Below, piece by piece: positions 51,113 through 58,579 of a stretch of DNA of 64,000 bases; position 1 is the first letter of the stretch; each line of letters begins with the position of its first letter. The DNA is from DASPWW01 sp963841715 (GTDB taxonomy: Bacteria; Actinomycetota; Thermoleophilia; Solirubrobacterales; 70-9). A program made the position numbers and the translations under genes. The DNA is taken from contig CAWJDP010000001.1 of the NCBI GenBank assembly GCA_963841715.1, positions 496,001 through 560,000 on the forward strand, read 5' to 3'. The notes beneath the pieces were generated by a model, which had not been told where the DNA came from, did not search any database, and saw nothing but the letters and a program-made list of their open reading frames with translations.

Positions 51113-51441
51113 ATGAGGACGATTCACCACGTTCTCGATCCCGCGGTCCCGGCCGCGAAGGTCTACGAGGCGTTGACGACCGAGGAGGGCCTCGCCGGCT
51201 GGTGGACGACCAACGTCAGCGCGCCCGACGCCGCGGTCGGCGCCGCGATCGACTTCCGGTTCGAGCTCGCGGACTCCGAGCGCTTCGAGGGCGCTACGCG
51301 CCTGCGGCTTCTGGCAGCACTGTGCGACCGAGCTCGACGACGACGCGTACGGCGTCTACAACCTACAACTGGGCGTACTACCTCGAGAGCCTGCGCCTGC
51401 TGTGCGAGGAGGGTGCCGGCCGCCCCTTCAAGAACGAGTAA
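51113..51441 (+). pseudogene. AHSA1/SRPBCC-domain protein, deleted and frameshifted
   Basis: The first frame gives a good AHSA1 N-terminus (MRTIHHVLDPAVPAAKVYEA, then LAGWWTTNVSAPDAAVG). Typical family members have about 35 further residues before the next recognisable block, FRFELAD; here they are missing. FWQHCATELDDDAYGVY and YNWAYYLESLRLLCEEGAGR then appear in two other frames, so two further frame changes (near 51305 and 51365) are needed to reach the stop at 51441. Loss of an internal block plus two indels indicates real decay, although the operator and ribosome site in front are intact. Confidence 0.75.
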
Positions 51442-51459
51442 AGATTCGCGCGGAGGCGC

Positions 51460-51606
51460 AACTTCGACCCCCCTGGACGGTTATATCCCCCAGCAGAGGG
51501 TTACCCCCGAGATCCAAGACGCACGCTTAAGCCGTGGGCGCCGGGGGAAGAGCGCCCAGGAGGGATGCTGAAAGAGAAGCGGCCGGCGAACGCCGGCCGC
51601 TTCCTT
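51460..51606 (+). ncRNA. Candidate C-rich small RNA with terminator (6C-like), uncertain
   Basis: The 203-nt gap before yebC contains three exposed C-runs (CCCCCC 51468-51473, CCCCC 51487-51491 and 51504-51508), a GGGCGC/GCGCCC stem (51536-51541 with 51552-51557) and then a strong terminator hairpin. Actinobacterial 6C RNAs have C-rich loops followed by a terminator. I could not fold this confidently into the 6C structure, so this is a suggestion only. Confidence 0.25.
51577..51606 (+). terminator. Intrinsic terminator-like hairpin upstream of yebC
   Basis: A perfect 11-bp stem AAGCGGCCGGC (51577-51587) and GCCGGCCGCTT (51592-51602) with a GAAC loop, followed by CCTTTGTC. The T-run is short, as is usual at this GC content. 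Confidence 0.7.
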
Positions 51607-51630
51607 TGTCCCTAGCCTCCGGCCGAGCCC

Positions 51631-51636
51631 TAGTAT
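51631..51636 (+). promoter_or_regulatory. Leaderless-type -10 box (TAGTAT) of yebC
   Basis: TAGTAT, 8 nt, then the ATG at 51645. It lies just past the terminator, so yebC-ruvCAB has its own start point. Confidence 0.45.
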
Positions 51637-51644
51637 CAGCGCCG

Positions 51645-52400
51645 ATGTCCGGGCACTCGAAATGGGCCTCGATCAAGCACAAGAAGGCCGCCACCGACGC
51701 GAAGCGGGGCAAGCAGTTCACGAAGCTCGCGCGCGCGATCACGGTCGCCGCGCGTGAGGGCGGGGGAGACCCCGACGGCAACCCGACGCTCGCGACGGCG
51801 ATCCAGAAGGCGCGCGACTTCTCGATGCCGAAGGACAACATCCAGCGCGCGATCGACCGCGGGACCGGCGCGGCCGGCGCCGACGGGCAGATCGAGCGCG
51901 CCGTCTACGAGGGCTACGGGCCGGGCGGCGCCGCAATCATGGTCGAGGCGCTGACCGACAACCGCAACCGCGCCGGGTCAGACATTCGGCACGCGTTCGA
52001 GAAGCACGGCGGCAGCCTCGGCGAGCCTGGCTCCGTCGCGTGGATCTTCGAGAGCCGGGGCGTGGTCCTCGTCGACGGCGGCCGCTACTCCGAGGACGAC
52101 CTGATGCCTGCGATCGACGCCGGGGCGGACGACGTGTCCGAGGATGGCGACCTGCTCAAGGTCCTGGCCCCGGCGGCGAGCCTCGAAGCCGTGCGCAATG
52201 CGCTCGAGGCCGCGGGGGTGGACGTGCAGTCGTCGGAGCTCTCGATGGAGCCGAAGAGCGTCGTCGAGGTGGGCGAGAGCGAGGCGCAGCCGCTGCTGCG
52301 CTTGATGGAAGCGCTCGACGACCACGACGACGTCGACGCGGTTCACGCGAACTTCGACATTCCCGAGGACGTACTCGAGGCGGCGGCAGCCGGCGCCTAG
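51645..52400 (+). CDS. yebC: YebC/PmpR family DNA-binding/translation-associated protein
   Basis: A 251-residue protein of the YebC family, described both as transcriptional regulators and, more recently, as ribosome-associated factors for difficult proline-containing sequences. The canonical start MSGHSKWASIKHKKAATDAK and the segments NPTLATAIQKARDFSMPKDN, YEGYGPGGAAIMVEALTDNR and GGSLGEPGSVAWIF are all present. It precedes ruvC by 46 nt, the usual order. Confidence 0.96.
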   Translation: MSGHSKWASIKHKKAATDAKRGKQFTKLARAITVAAREGGGDPDGNPTLATAIQKARDFSMPKDNIQRAIDRGTGAAGADGQIERAVYEGYGPGGAAIMVEALTDNRNRAGSDIRHAFEKHGGSLGEPGSVAWIFESRGVVLVDGGRYSEDDLMPAIDAGADDVSEDGDLLKVLAPAASLEAVRNALEAAGVDVQSSELSMEPKSVVEVGESEAQPLLRLMEALDDHDDVDAVHANFDIPEDVLEAAAAGA

Positions 52401-52446
52401 AGCGGCTCGGGGAAGGCATCCGAGCGGCGAGCAAGAATCCGTACCC

Positions 52447-52998
52447 ATGCTGGTGGTCATGGGCATCGACCCCGGCGTGGCAAACACGGGCTTCGGCGTC
52501 GTGCGCGTCGCGGGAACGCAGTTCACCGCAATCGACGGCGGTGTGATCGAGGCATCCCCGCAGCGCCGGCCCGAGGACCGCCTCTCCGTCATCCACGAGG
52601 AGCTCAGCAAGCTGATCACCTGGCACGAGCCGAAGGCGGTCGCGCTCGAGGACGTCTACTTCGGGCGCAACGTGCGCTCCGCGATCGGCGTCGGGCAGAC
52701 GCGCGGGGTCGCGATGCTCGCCGCAGCCGAGCGCGGCGTGCGCTGCTTCGACTACACGCCTCAGGTCGTCAAGCTGGCGGTCTGCGGAGCCGGCTCGGCG
52801 GCCAAGGACCAGGTCCAGCGGATGGTCGGCGCGCTGCTGGGCCTCCCCGAGCCGCCGCACTCAGACCACACGGCGGACGCGCTCGCGGTCGCTATCTGCC
52901 ACGCCAACCACGCCGGCGCCGGCCACGCGGCGATCGCTCCGGGCGCCAAGGTCCCGATCGGGGCCACGGGGCTGCGCGCCCAAGCGGGCGCCGGATGA
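52447..52998 (+). CDS. ruvC: Holliday junction endonuclease RuvC
   Basis: A 183-residue resolvase that cuts Holliday junctions. Acidic catalytic residues are present: Asp in VMGIDPGVANTGFG, Glu in VALEDVYFGRNVRS, and the Asp cluster near the end of the core in PHSDHTADALAVAICHAN. Length is normal with a short Ala/Gly tail. It overlaps ruvA by 4 nt. Confidence 0.96.
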   Translation: MLVVMGIDPGVANTGFGVVRVAGTQFTAIDGGVIEASPQRRPEDRLSVIHEELSKLITWHEPKAVALEDVYFGRNVRSAIGVGQTRGVAMLAAAERGVRCFDYTPQVVKLAVCGAGSAAKDQVQRMVGALLGLPEPPHSDHTADALAVAICHANHAGAGHAAIAPGAKVPIGATGLRAQAGAG

Positions 52999-53675
52999 TC
53001 GCCTCGGTTCGAGGCGAGGTGCTCGTCCGCCGGCCCGATCACGTGGTGATCGAGTCCGGCGGTGTTGGTTACAGGCTCGCCGTTTCGGCCGAGAGCCTCA
53101 AGGCCGTGCCCGCCTGCGGCAAGCAGGCGACCCTGCAAGCGCATCTCGTCGCGCGCGAGGACTCGCTGTCGCTGTACGGGTTCGCGAGCGAGGAGGAGCG
53201 CGACCTGTTCCTGCAGCTGATCTCGGTCTCCGGCGTCGGGCCCAAGGTCGCGATCGCTGCGCTGTCGGGTGGCCCTCCGCGCGAGCTCGTACGTGCGATC
53301 GCGACGGGGGACGCAAAGCGCTTCCAGGCCGTGCCCGGGATCGGCAAGCGGACCGCAGAGCGGATCATCGTCGAGCTCCGCGAGCGAATCGCGGCGAGCC
53401 TCGACGAGGCGGCGCTGGTCGAGGCCGCGGGGACAGATGAGCCGCGCTCGCTCGCGCGCGAGGGCCTGCTCAACCTCGGCTACACGCCGCCCGAGGCCGA
53501 GCGCCTGCTCAAGGGCGCCGAGGGCGAGACCGCCGAGGAGCTCGTCGGCGCGGCGCTTCGCCGCGCGCGCGAGGGCGCCCCGGCTTCGGGCCCCAAACCG
53601 GATCTCCGCCCACCCGTCGGGAGGCATCCGGGCGCGGGGCCAGAATCAATAGCCATGTCCCGGAAGGTGACATGA
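52995..53675 (+). CDS. ruvA: Holliday junction branch migration protein RuvA
   Basis: A 226-residue protein that binds the junction core. It has the N-terminal OB fold (MIASVRGEVLVRRPDHVVIE with GGVGYRLAVS), two helix-hairpin-helix motifs (ISVSGVGPKVAIAALSGG and VPGIGKRTAERIIVELRE) and the C-terminal RuvB-binding domain (EGLLNLGYTPPEAERLLKGA). A non-conserved Pro/Gly/Arg tail of about 30 residues extends it beyond the usual 200. It overlaps ruvB by ATGA. Confidence 0.96.
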   Translation: MIASVRGEVLVRRPDHVVIESGGVGYRLAVSAESLKAVPACGKQATLQAHLVAREDSLSLYGFASEEERDLFLQLISVSGVGPKVAIAALSGGPPRELVRAIATGDAKRFQAVPGIGKRTAERIIVELRERIAASLDEAALVEAAGTDEPRSLAREGLLNLGYTPPEAERLLKGAEGETAEELVGAALRRAREGAPASGPKPDLRPPVGRHPGAGPESIAMSRKVT

Positions 53676-54736
53676 GCGAGCGCGCGGAATCGGCGGCTCG
53701 GGTCACGGACCCGAGCATCGAGGCGGCACGGGTCGGCGAGGCGAGCGCAACCGGCTCCGACGACGAGCTCGACCGCTCGCTGCGCCCGCGGACGCTGCGG
53801 GAGTTCGTCAACCAGGAGCAGGTCACGGGCCAGCTCGAGATCTTCATCGAGGCGGCGCGCAGGCGCGGCGAGCCGCTCGACCACGTGCTGCTCGCGGGCC
53901 CACCCGGGCTCGGCAAGACATCGCTCGCGCACATCGTCGCCTCCGAGCTCGACGCCCCGCTAGTCCACACCGCCGGCCCCGCGCTGGAGCGGAAGGCCGA
54001 CATCGCGGCGTTCCTGACCGCGCTCGAGCCGGGGAGCGTGTTCTTCGTCGACGAGATCCATCGGCTCAACCGCGCGATCGAGGAGACGATGTACCCGGCG
54101 ATGGAGGAGCGCCGGCTCCCGGTCGTGCTCGGGCAGGGCGCGGGCGCCCGCACGGTGACGCTCGAGCTGCCCGCGTTCACGATGATCGGTGCGACGACGC
54201 GCACGGGCCTGCTGACGACGCCGCTGCGTGACCGCTTCGGGGTCTGCCACCGCCTCGAGCACTACCAGCCCGAGCATCTCGCGGAGATCGTCAACCGCTC
54301 GGCCGCGATCCTGGGGGTCGAGATCGAGCCCGACGGTGAGCGCGCGATCGCCGAGCGAGCTCGGGGGACACCGCGGGTCGCGAACCGGCTGCTGAAGCGC
54401 GTCCGCGACTTCGCCGAGGTCCGGGGGGCCGGGGTTGTCACGGGGGGAGTCGCGCGCGAGGCGCTGGAGATGCTCGAGGTCGACTCGGAGGGGCTCGACC
54501 GCCACGACCGCGCGATCCTGAACACGATCGCCGTCAAATTCTCGGGCGGCCCGGTCGGGCTTTCGACGCTCGCCGCCGCGGTCGACGAGGAGGAGGACAC
54601 GATCGAGGACGTCTACGAGCCCTACCTGCTCCAGCGCGGTCTCCTCAAGCGGACCCCCCGGGGGCGGGTCGCCACCGAGCGCGCCTTCGAGCACCTCGAG
54701 CTCCCGGTCCCGAGCCGCGCAACGAGCCTGTTCTAG
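53672..54736 (+). CDS. ruvB: Holliday junction branch migration helicase RuvB
   Basis: A 354-residue AAA+ motor of RuvABC. The signature LRPRTLREFVNQEQVTGQLE, Walker A LAGPPGLGKTSLAH, Walker B FFVDEIHRLN, sensor 1 TMIGATTRTGLLTTPLRDRF and the C-terminal winged helix (EPYLLQRGLLKRTPRGRVAT) are present. A 30-residue acidic N-terminal extension precedes the core. Confidence 0.97.
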   Translation: MSERAESAARVTDPSIEAARVGEASATGSDDELDRSLRPRTLREFVNQEQVTGQLEIFIEAARRRGEPLDHVLLAGPPGLGKTSLAHIVASELDAPLVHTAGPALERKADIAAFLTALEPGSVFFVDEIHRLNRAIEETMYPAMEERRLPVVLGQGAGARTVTLELPAFTMIGATTRTGLLTTPLRDRFGVCHRLEHYQPEHLAEIVNRSAAILGVEIEPDGERAIAERARGTPRVANRLLKRVRDFAEVRGAGVVTGGVAREALEMLEVDSEGLDRHDRAILNTIAVKFSGGPVGLSTLAAAVDEEEDTIEDVYEPYLLQRGLLKRTPRGRVATERAFEHLELPVPSRATSLF

Positions 54737-54773
54737 CCTCGCGGCCCCGGGGCGGCCGCGAGGCCACTCCCGC

Positions 54774-54779
54774 TAGCCT
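54774..54779 (+). promoter_or_regulatory. Leaderless-type -10 box (TAGCCT)
   Basis: TAGCCT, 7 nt, then the GTG at 54787 of the zinc ribbon-PAS gene. Confidence 0.45.
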
Positions 54780-54786
54780 TCCCGAA

Positions 54787-55272
54787 GTGCCGTTTTTCAT
54801 TTGTCCGAGCTGCGGGAATCGAGAGCTGAGCAGCGAGCGGACGGCGGGGTTCTCCGGTCGTCCCAAGGGGTGCTCCAAGTGCGGTTTCGGCTTCCTGTTC
54901 GAGCTCCTCGATGACTACTACCCGGCTCCCGAGGCGGCGTTCTTCACCTGTGACCAGAAGGGCCGGGTGCTCGACGTCGGCAAGGGCGGGTTCGAGCTCA
55001 CGGGTCTCAAGGACGAGGACGTGATCGGGCGTATGGTCAAGGACGTGCTCGGCCTGCAATGGATCGACAAGGGAGACGGGGGCAAGACCGCCGACATCGA
55101 CGGCGACGGTGAGACCGACCCGATCGAGACGACGCTCGAGTGGGGCGTTCGCTCGCTCGGCAAGCGGGTCGCCGTCAACGCCGAGGGCGATCTCCCCACC
55201 GAGGCGGTTGCCGATGTCTTTCCCGCCTACGACGACGACGGCGGCATGCTGCTCGTCCTGACCCCGGACTAG
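54787..55272 (+). CDS. Zinc ribbon-PAS domain protein
   Basis: A 161-residue soluble protein. It begins with a zinc ribbon (FFICPSCGNRELSSERTAG... then GCSKCGFGFLFELLDDYYPA; four cysteines in two CxxC pairs). A PAS-like sensor domain follows: PEAAFFTCDQKGRVLDVGKG, FELTGLKDEDVIGRMVKDVL and ending ADVFPAYDDDGGMLLVLTPD. It has no output domain, so it may act by protein-protein contact, perhaps sensing metal, redox state or a ligand. It lies between ruvB and secDF, 8 nt before secDF, but no known partner is obvious. Confidence 0.75.
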   Translation: MPFFICPSCGNRELSSERTAGFSGRPKGCSKCGFGFLFELLDDYYPAPEAAFFTCDQKGRVLDVGKGGFELTGLKDEDVIGRMVKDVLGLQWIDKGDGGKTADIDGDGETDPIETTLEWGVRSLGKRVAVNAEGDLPTEAVADVFPAYDDDGGMLLVLTPD

Positions 55273-55280
55273 GTCGAGCG

Positions 55281-58229
55281 ATGACGAGCCGCCGCCGCAA
55301 CGTCTTCGTGCTCCTGTTCATCATCGGCCTGGCGCTGGTGTCGCTGCTCGTGATCCTCACGAAGCCGACGAAGAAGGGCCTCGACCTCGCCGGCGGCACG
55401 TCGCTTGTCTACCAGGGCCGCCCGACCCCGCAGAACCCCGAGGTTACCTCCGAGGACATGGATCGCTCCGTTGAGATCATCCGCGAGCGGACCGACAAGC
55501 TCGGAGTCTCCGAGCCCGAGATCTCGCGGATCGGCTCCGACGCCGTCCAGGTCGACCTCCCCGACGTCAGCAACGCGGATCGCGCGATCAGCGAGGTCGG
55601 GACGACCGCCCAGCTCTATCTCTACGACTGGGAGCCGAACGTCATCCGGCAGAACAAGAGCAAGGCTCCCGAGCAGAGCTCGTTCGCGCGCGAGTTCGAC
55701 GCCGTCAAGTTCGCCTCGAAGCAGAAGCCCGAGTGCCACGGCTGCACGACGACCGGCGCCCAGTACTACCTCTTCGACAAGAACAGCGAGAAGGCGCTCG
55801 CCGGGCCGGAAGAGAAGCGCTCTGACCTTTTCGTGAGCCTGCCGAACGAGAAGCAGCCCAAGAACAGCCAGGTGATCCAGGTCCCGCAGGGCACCGTCGT
55901 GCTCAAGGAGCCGGGGTCCGCGCAGGACACCTCGGGCCAGAGCTCGCTGCCGACGCGGTGGTGGGTGCTGCGTGACCGCCCGTCGCTGACCGGCACCGAC
56001 ATCACGAACCCGAAGGAGCAGCAGGACCCGCAGACGAGCCAGCCATCGGTGACCTTCGACTTCACCGGCGCCGGACGGACGAAGTTCCAGAACGTGACCC
56101 GGAAGATCTCGCAGCGCGGCCTCGCAAGCGCGCCGCCCGGGATCAGCTCGGCGCAGGCCGACCAGTACTCGGGCCACTTCGCGGTCGTCCTCGACGGCGA
56201 GGTGAAGTCGCGCCCGATCATCAACTTCGTCGACAACCCGGACGGGATCGACGGCCGCACCGGCGCCCAGATCTCGGGCAGCTTCACGATCCAGTCGGCC
56301 CAGGACCTCGCGAACTTCCTCGAGATCGGCGCGCTGCCGGTGAAGCTGAAGCTGATCAGCCAGAGCACCGTCTCGGCGACGCTCGGCCAGCAGGCGCTGA
56401 ACCAGGGCGTGAAGGCGGGGATTGTCGGACTCGCGCTGGTGATCCTGTTCCTGCTCGCCTACTACCGCTTCCTGGGGCTGATCGCGGCGCTCGGGCTCGG
56501 CGTCTACGCGTTGCTGTTCTTCGCGCTGATCAAGCTGATCCCGATCACGCTGACGCTTCCGGGTATCGCGGGGCTGATCCTCACGATCGGGGTCGCGGCC
56601 GACGCCAACATCGTCATCTTCGAGCGGATCAAGGAAGAAGCCAGGGGCGGGCGCTCGATCCCGTCAGCAATCGCCGCGGGTTACAAGAAGGGAATCGCGA
56701 CGATCGTCGACGCGAACGTGATCACCCTGATCACGGCGTTCATCCTCTTCGTGCTGGCGACCGCGGGCGTGAAGGGCTTCGCGTTCGTGCTTGGCGTCGG
56801 GACGATCGTCTCGCTGCTTACCGCGGTCGTGTTCACCCAGGCCGTCCTCGGCTCCCTCGGGCGAACCGCGTTCCTGCGCTCCCCGGGCATGATCGGCGCC
56901 CGCGGGGAGGGTCTGCGCTGGCACTTCGACTTCATGGGTGCGAGCCGGTACTTCTTCTCGCTCTCCGGGGTCATCCTCGCGATCGGCGCGATCTCGTTCG
57001 CCACCAAGCAGCTCAACCTCGGGATCGACTTCGAGTCGGGGACCAGGGTCGAGGCGAGCCTGAACCAGGCGGCGAGCACCGACGCCGTGCGCACGGCGCT
57101 CACCGACGCCTCGATTCAGGGGGCCAGCAACGCGGAGGTTCAGGAGGTCACGGACCAGAACTTCGGGCCCAACGTGGTCCTGATCAGGGCCAAGATCCCC
57201 CCGAATCAGGTCGGCGACGTCCAGAGGGCGTTGACGAACAAGTTCGGCCTCCACGGCGGGACGAACGGATTCCAGAGCAGCACCGTGGGTCCGACGTTCG
57301 GCGCCCAGGTCGCGAAGAACGCCCTCTACGCGATCGTCTTCTCGCTGCTCGTGATCATGGGCTACGTCGCGATCCGCTTCCAGCCCAAGTACGCGGTGCC
57401 GGTCCTGATCGCACTGTTCCACGACATCTTGATCACCGGCGGCGTCTACTCGCTCACGGGTCAGGAGGTGACGAGCGGCACCGTGGCCGCGTTCCTGACG
57501 ATCCTCGGGTACTCGATGTACGACACGGTGATCGTCTTCGACCGGATCCGCGAGAACGTCCCGCGGCTGCCGCGGGCCGCCTTCTCGCAGATCGTCAACC
57601 GCTCGATGAGCGAGGTTCTGACCCGGTCACTGATCACCGGTGCGTCGACCGTGTTCCTGATCGGTGTGCTGCTCGCCTTCGGCGGTGCCACGCTGCGCGA
57701 CTTCGCGTTCGCGATGATGGTTGGGGTCGCGTCCGGTACGTACTCGTCGATCTTCATCGCCTCGCCGGTGCTGAGCGCGTGGAAGGAGCGCGAGAGCACC
57801 TACCGGGCGAAGCGCGAGCGGATCGTCGAGGCGATGGGTCACGTCCCGGCGTTCCCCGAGGAGAACCTCGTCGCCAAGGTCGGCGAGGAGGAGGCGCAGC
57901 ACCGCGAGAAGCTCGAGCGCGAGCGCGCCCGGCGCGCCGCGCCCGCCGACGGACCGCGCGAGGCCCCCGCGGCGCCGGTCGCGCCGGCCGCCCCCGCGGC
58001 ACCGGTCGCGGGCGATGGGGACGGCATAGGCGACGGCGTCGGCGGGGACGGCGTCGGGGACGGCAACGGAGCCGCCGACGCCGCCCCGGTCGAGCCCGAC
58101 GAGGCCGGACCCGTCGTCGGCGCGGGCTCGGGGTCCCCGGGCCCGCAGGACCCGCCGCAGCCGCGGCGCGACAAGCCCAGCCGCCGGCGCCAACAGCGCC
58201 GCCGGCGCAAGCACGGGAGGCACCGCTGA
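55281..58229 (+). CDS. secDF: Fused protein-export membrane protein SecDF
   Basis: A 982-residue fusion of SecD and SecF, which together use the proton gradient to drive late steps of Sec export. The SecD half has an N-terminal helix (VFVLLFIIGLALVSLLVIL), LDLAGGTSLVYQ, the P1 periplasmic domain, and the six-helix bundle with GLILTIGVAADANIVIFERI. The SecF half starts near residue 550 (SRYFFSLSGVILAIGAISF), has IDFESGTRVEASL and ends with the bundle GYSMYDTVIVFDRIRENVP. The last 120 residues are Ala/Pro, then a Gly-Asp repeat stretch and a strongly basic end. SecD and SecF are separate genes in most actinobacteria. Confidence 0.95.
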   Translation: MTSRRRNVFVLLFIIGLALVSLLVILTKPTKKGLDLAGGTSLVYQGRPTPQNPEVTSEDMDRSVEIIRERTDKLGVSEPEISRIGSDAVQVDLPDVSNADRAISEVGTTAQLYLYDWEPNVIRQNKSKAPEQSSFAREFDAVKFASKQKPECHGCTTTGAQYYLFDKNSEKALAGPEEKRSDLFVSLPNEKQPKNSQVIQVPQGTVVLKEPGSAQDTSGQSSLPTRWWVLRDRPSLTGTDITNPKEQQDPQTSQPSVTFDFTGAGRTKFQNVTRKISQRGLASAPPGISSAQADQYSGHFAVVLDGEVKSRPIINFVDNPDGIDGRTGAQISGSFTIQSAQDLANFLEIGALPVKLKLISQSTVSATLGQQALNQGVKAGIVGLALVILFLLAYYRFLGLIAALGLGVYALLFFALIKLIPITLTLPGIAGLILTIGVAADANIVIFERIKEEARGGRSIPSAIAAGYKKGIATIVDANVITLITAFILFVLATAGVKGFAFVLGVGTIVSLLTAVVFTQAVLGSLGRTAFLRSPGMIGARGEGLRWHFDFMGASRYFFSLSGVILAIGAISFATKQLNLGIDFESGTRVEASLNQAASTDAVRTALTDASIQGASNAEVQEVTDQNFGPNVVLIRAKIPPNQVGDVQRALTNKFGLHGGTNGFQSSTVGPTFGAQVAKNALYAIVFSLLVIMGYVAIRFQPKYAVPVLIALFHDILITGGVYSLTGQEVTSGTVAAFLTILGYSMYDTVIVFDRIRENVPRLPRAAFSQIVNRSMSEVLTRSLITGASTVFLIGVLLAFGGATLRDFAFAMMVGVASGTYSSIFIASPVLSAWKERESTYRAKRERIVEAMGHVPAFPEENLVAKVGEEEAQHREKLERERARRAAPADGPREAPAAPVAPAAPAAPVAGDGDGIGDGVGGDGVGDGNGAADAAPVEPDEAGPVVGAGSGSPGPQDPPQPRRDKPSRRRQQRRRRKHGRHR

Positions 58230-58507
58230 TGGCTTTGCTGGTCTGGTTCACGACCGGGATCGCGATCTGGCACTTCACGGTCTTCGTCCCCGACCGCTTC
58301 TGGGGCGGGATCGTCGGCGCGTTCGTCGGCGCGATCGTGGGGGCGATGATCGGCGGAGCGATCCTCCACTTCGCCTCCGGGCGCGGGATCGGTGACACCG
58401 ACATCCTGACCGTGCTCGCGGCCGTGCCGGGGACGCTGATCGGGCTCGGGATTGTGTTCCTGATCGGGCTCCGCGACGAGCGCGCTCGCGGCCTCAGCGA
58501 GGCCTAG
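58229..58507 (+). CDS. Small membrane protein (transglycosylase-associated/GlsB-like)
   Basis: A 92-residue protein with three predicted membrane helices and glycine-rich packing (DRFWGGIVGAFVGAIVGAMIGG) reminiscent of the YeaQ/YmgE/GlsB family. The ATG overlaps the secDF stop, so it is coupled to secDF. A role in export or envelope stress is only suggested by context. Confidence 0.7.
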   Translation: MALLVWFTTGIAIWHFTVFVPDRFWGGIVGAFVGAIVGAMIGGAILHFASGRGIGDTDILTVLAAVPGTLIGLGIVFLIGLRDERARGLSEA

Positions 58508-58567
58508 TCAGCCGGCGCTCGCCTCGATCGGGACCGTGATCGGGGCGATTCCGTCCCCGGGCGAACT

Positions 58568-58573
58568 TAACGT
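58568..58573 (+). promoter_or_regulatory. Leaderless-type -10 box (TAACGT) of recJ
   Basis: TAACGT, 6 nt (GGCTGC), then the GTG at 58580. The 15-mer TAACGTGGCTGCGTG also occurs at 5839, upstream of the small protein at 5877. Confidence 0.45.
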
Positions 58574-58579
58574 GGCTGC

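Noticed and set aside
51565..51615. A 16-codon leader peptide (ATG at 51565) over the terminator, suggesting attenuation of yebC
   Set aside because: The AGGAGG sits directly against the ATG with no spacing, no regulatory codon run is present, and yebC has its own TAGTAT box after the terminator.
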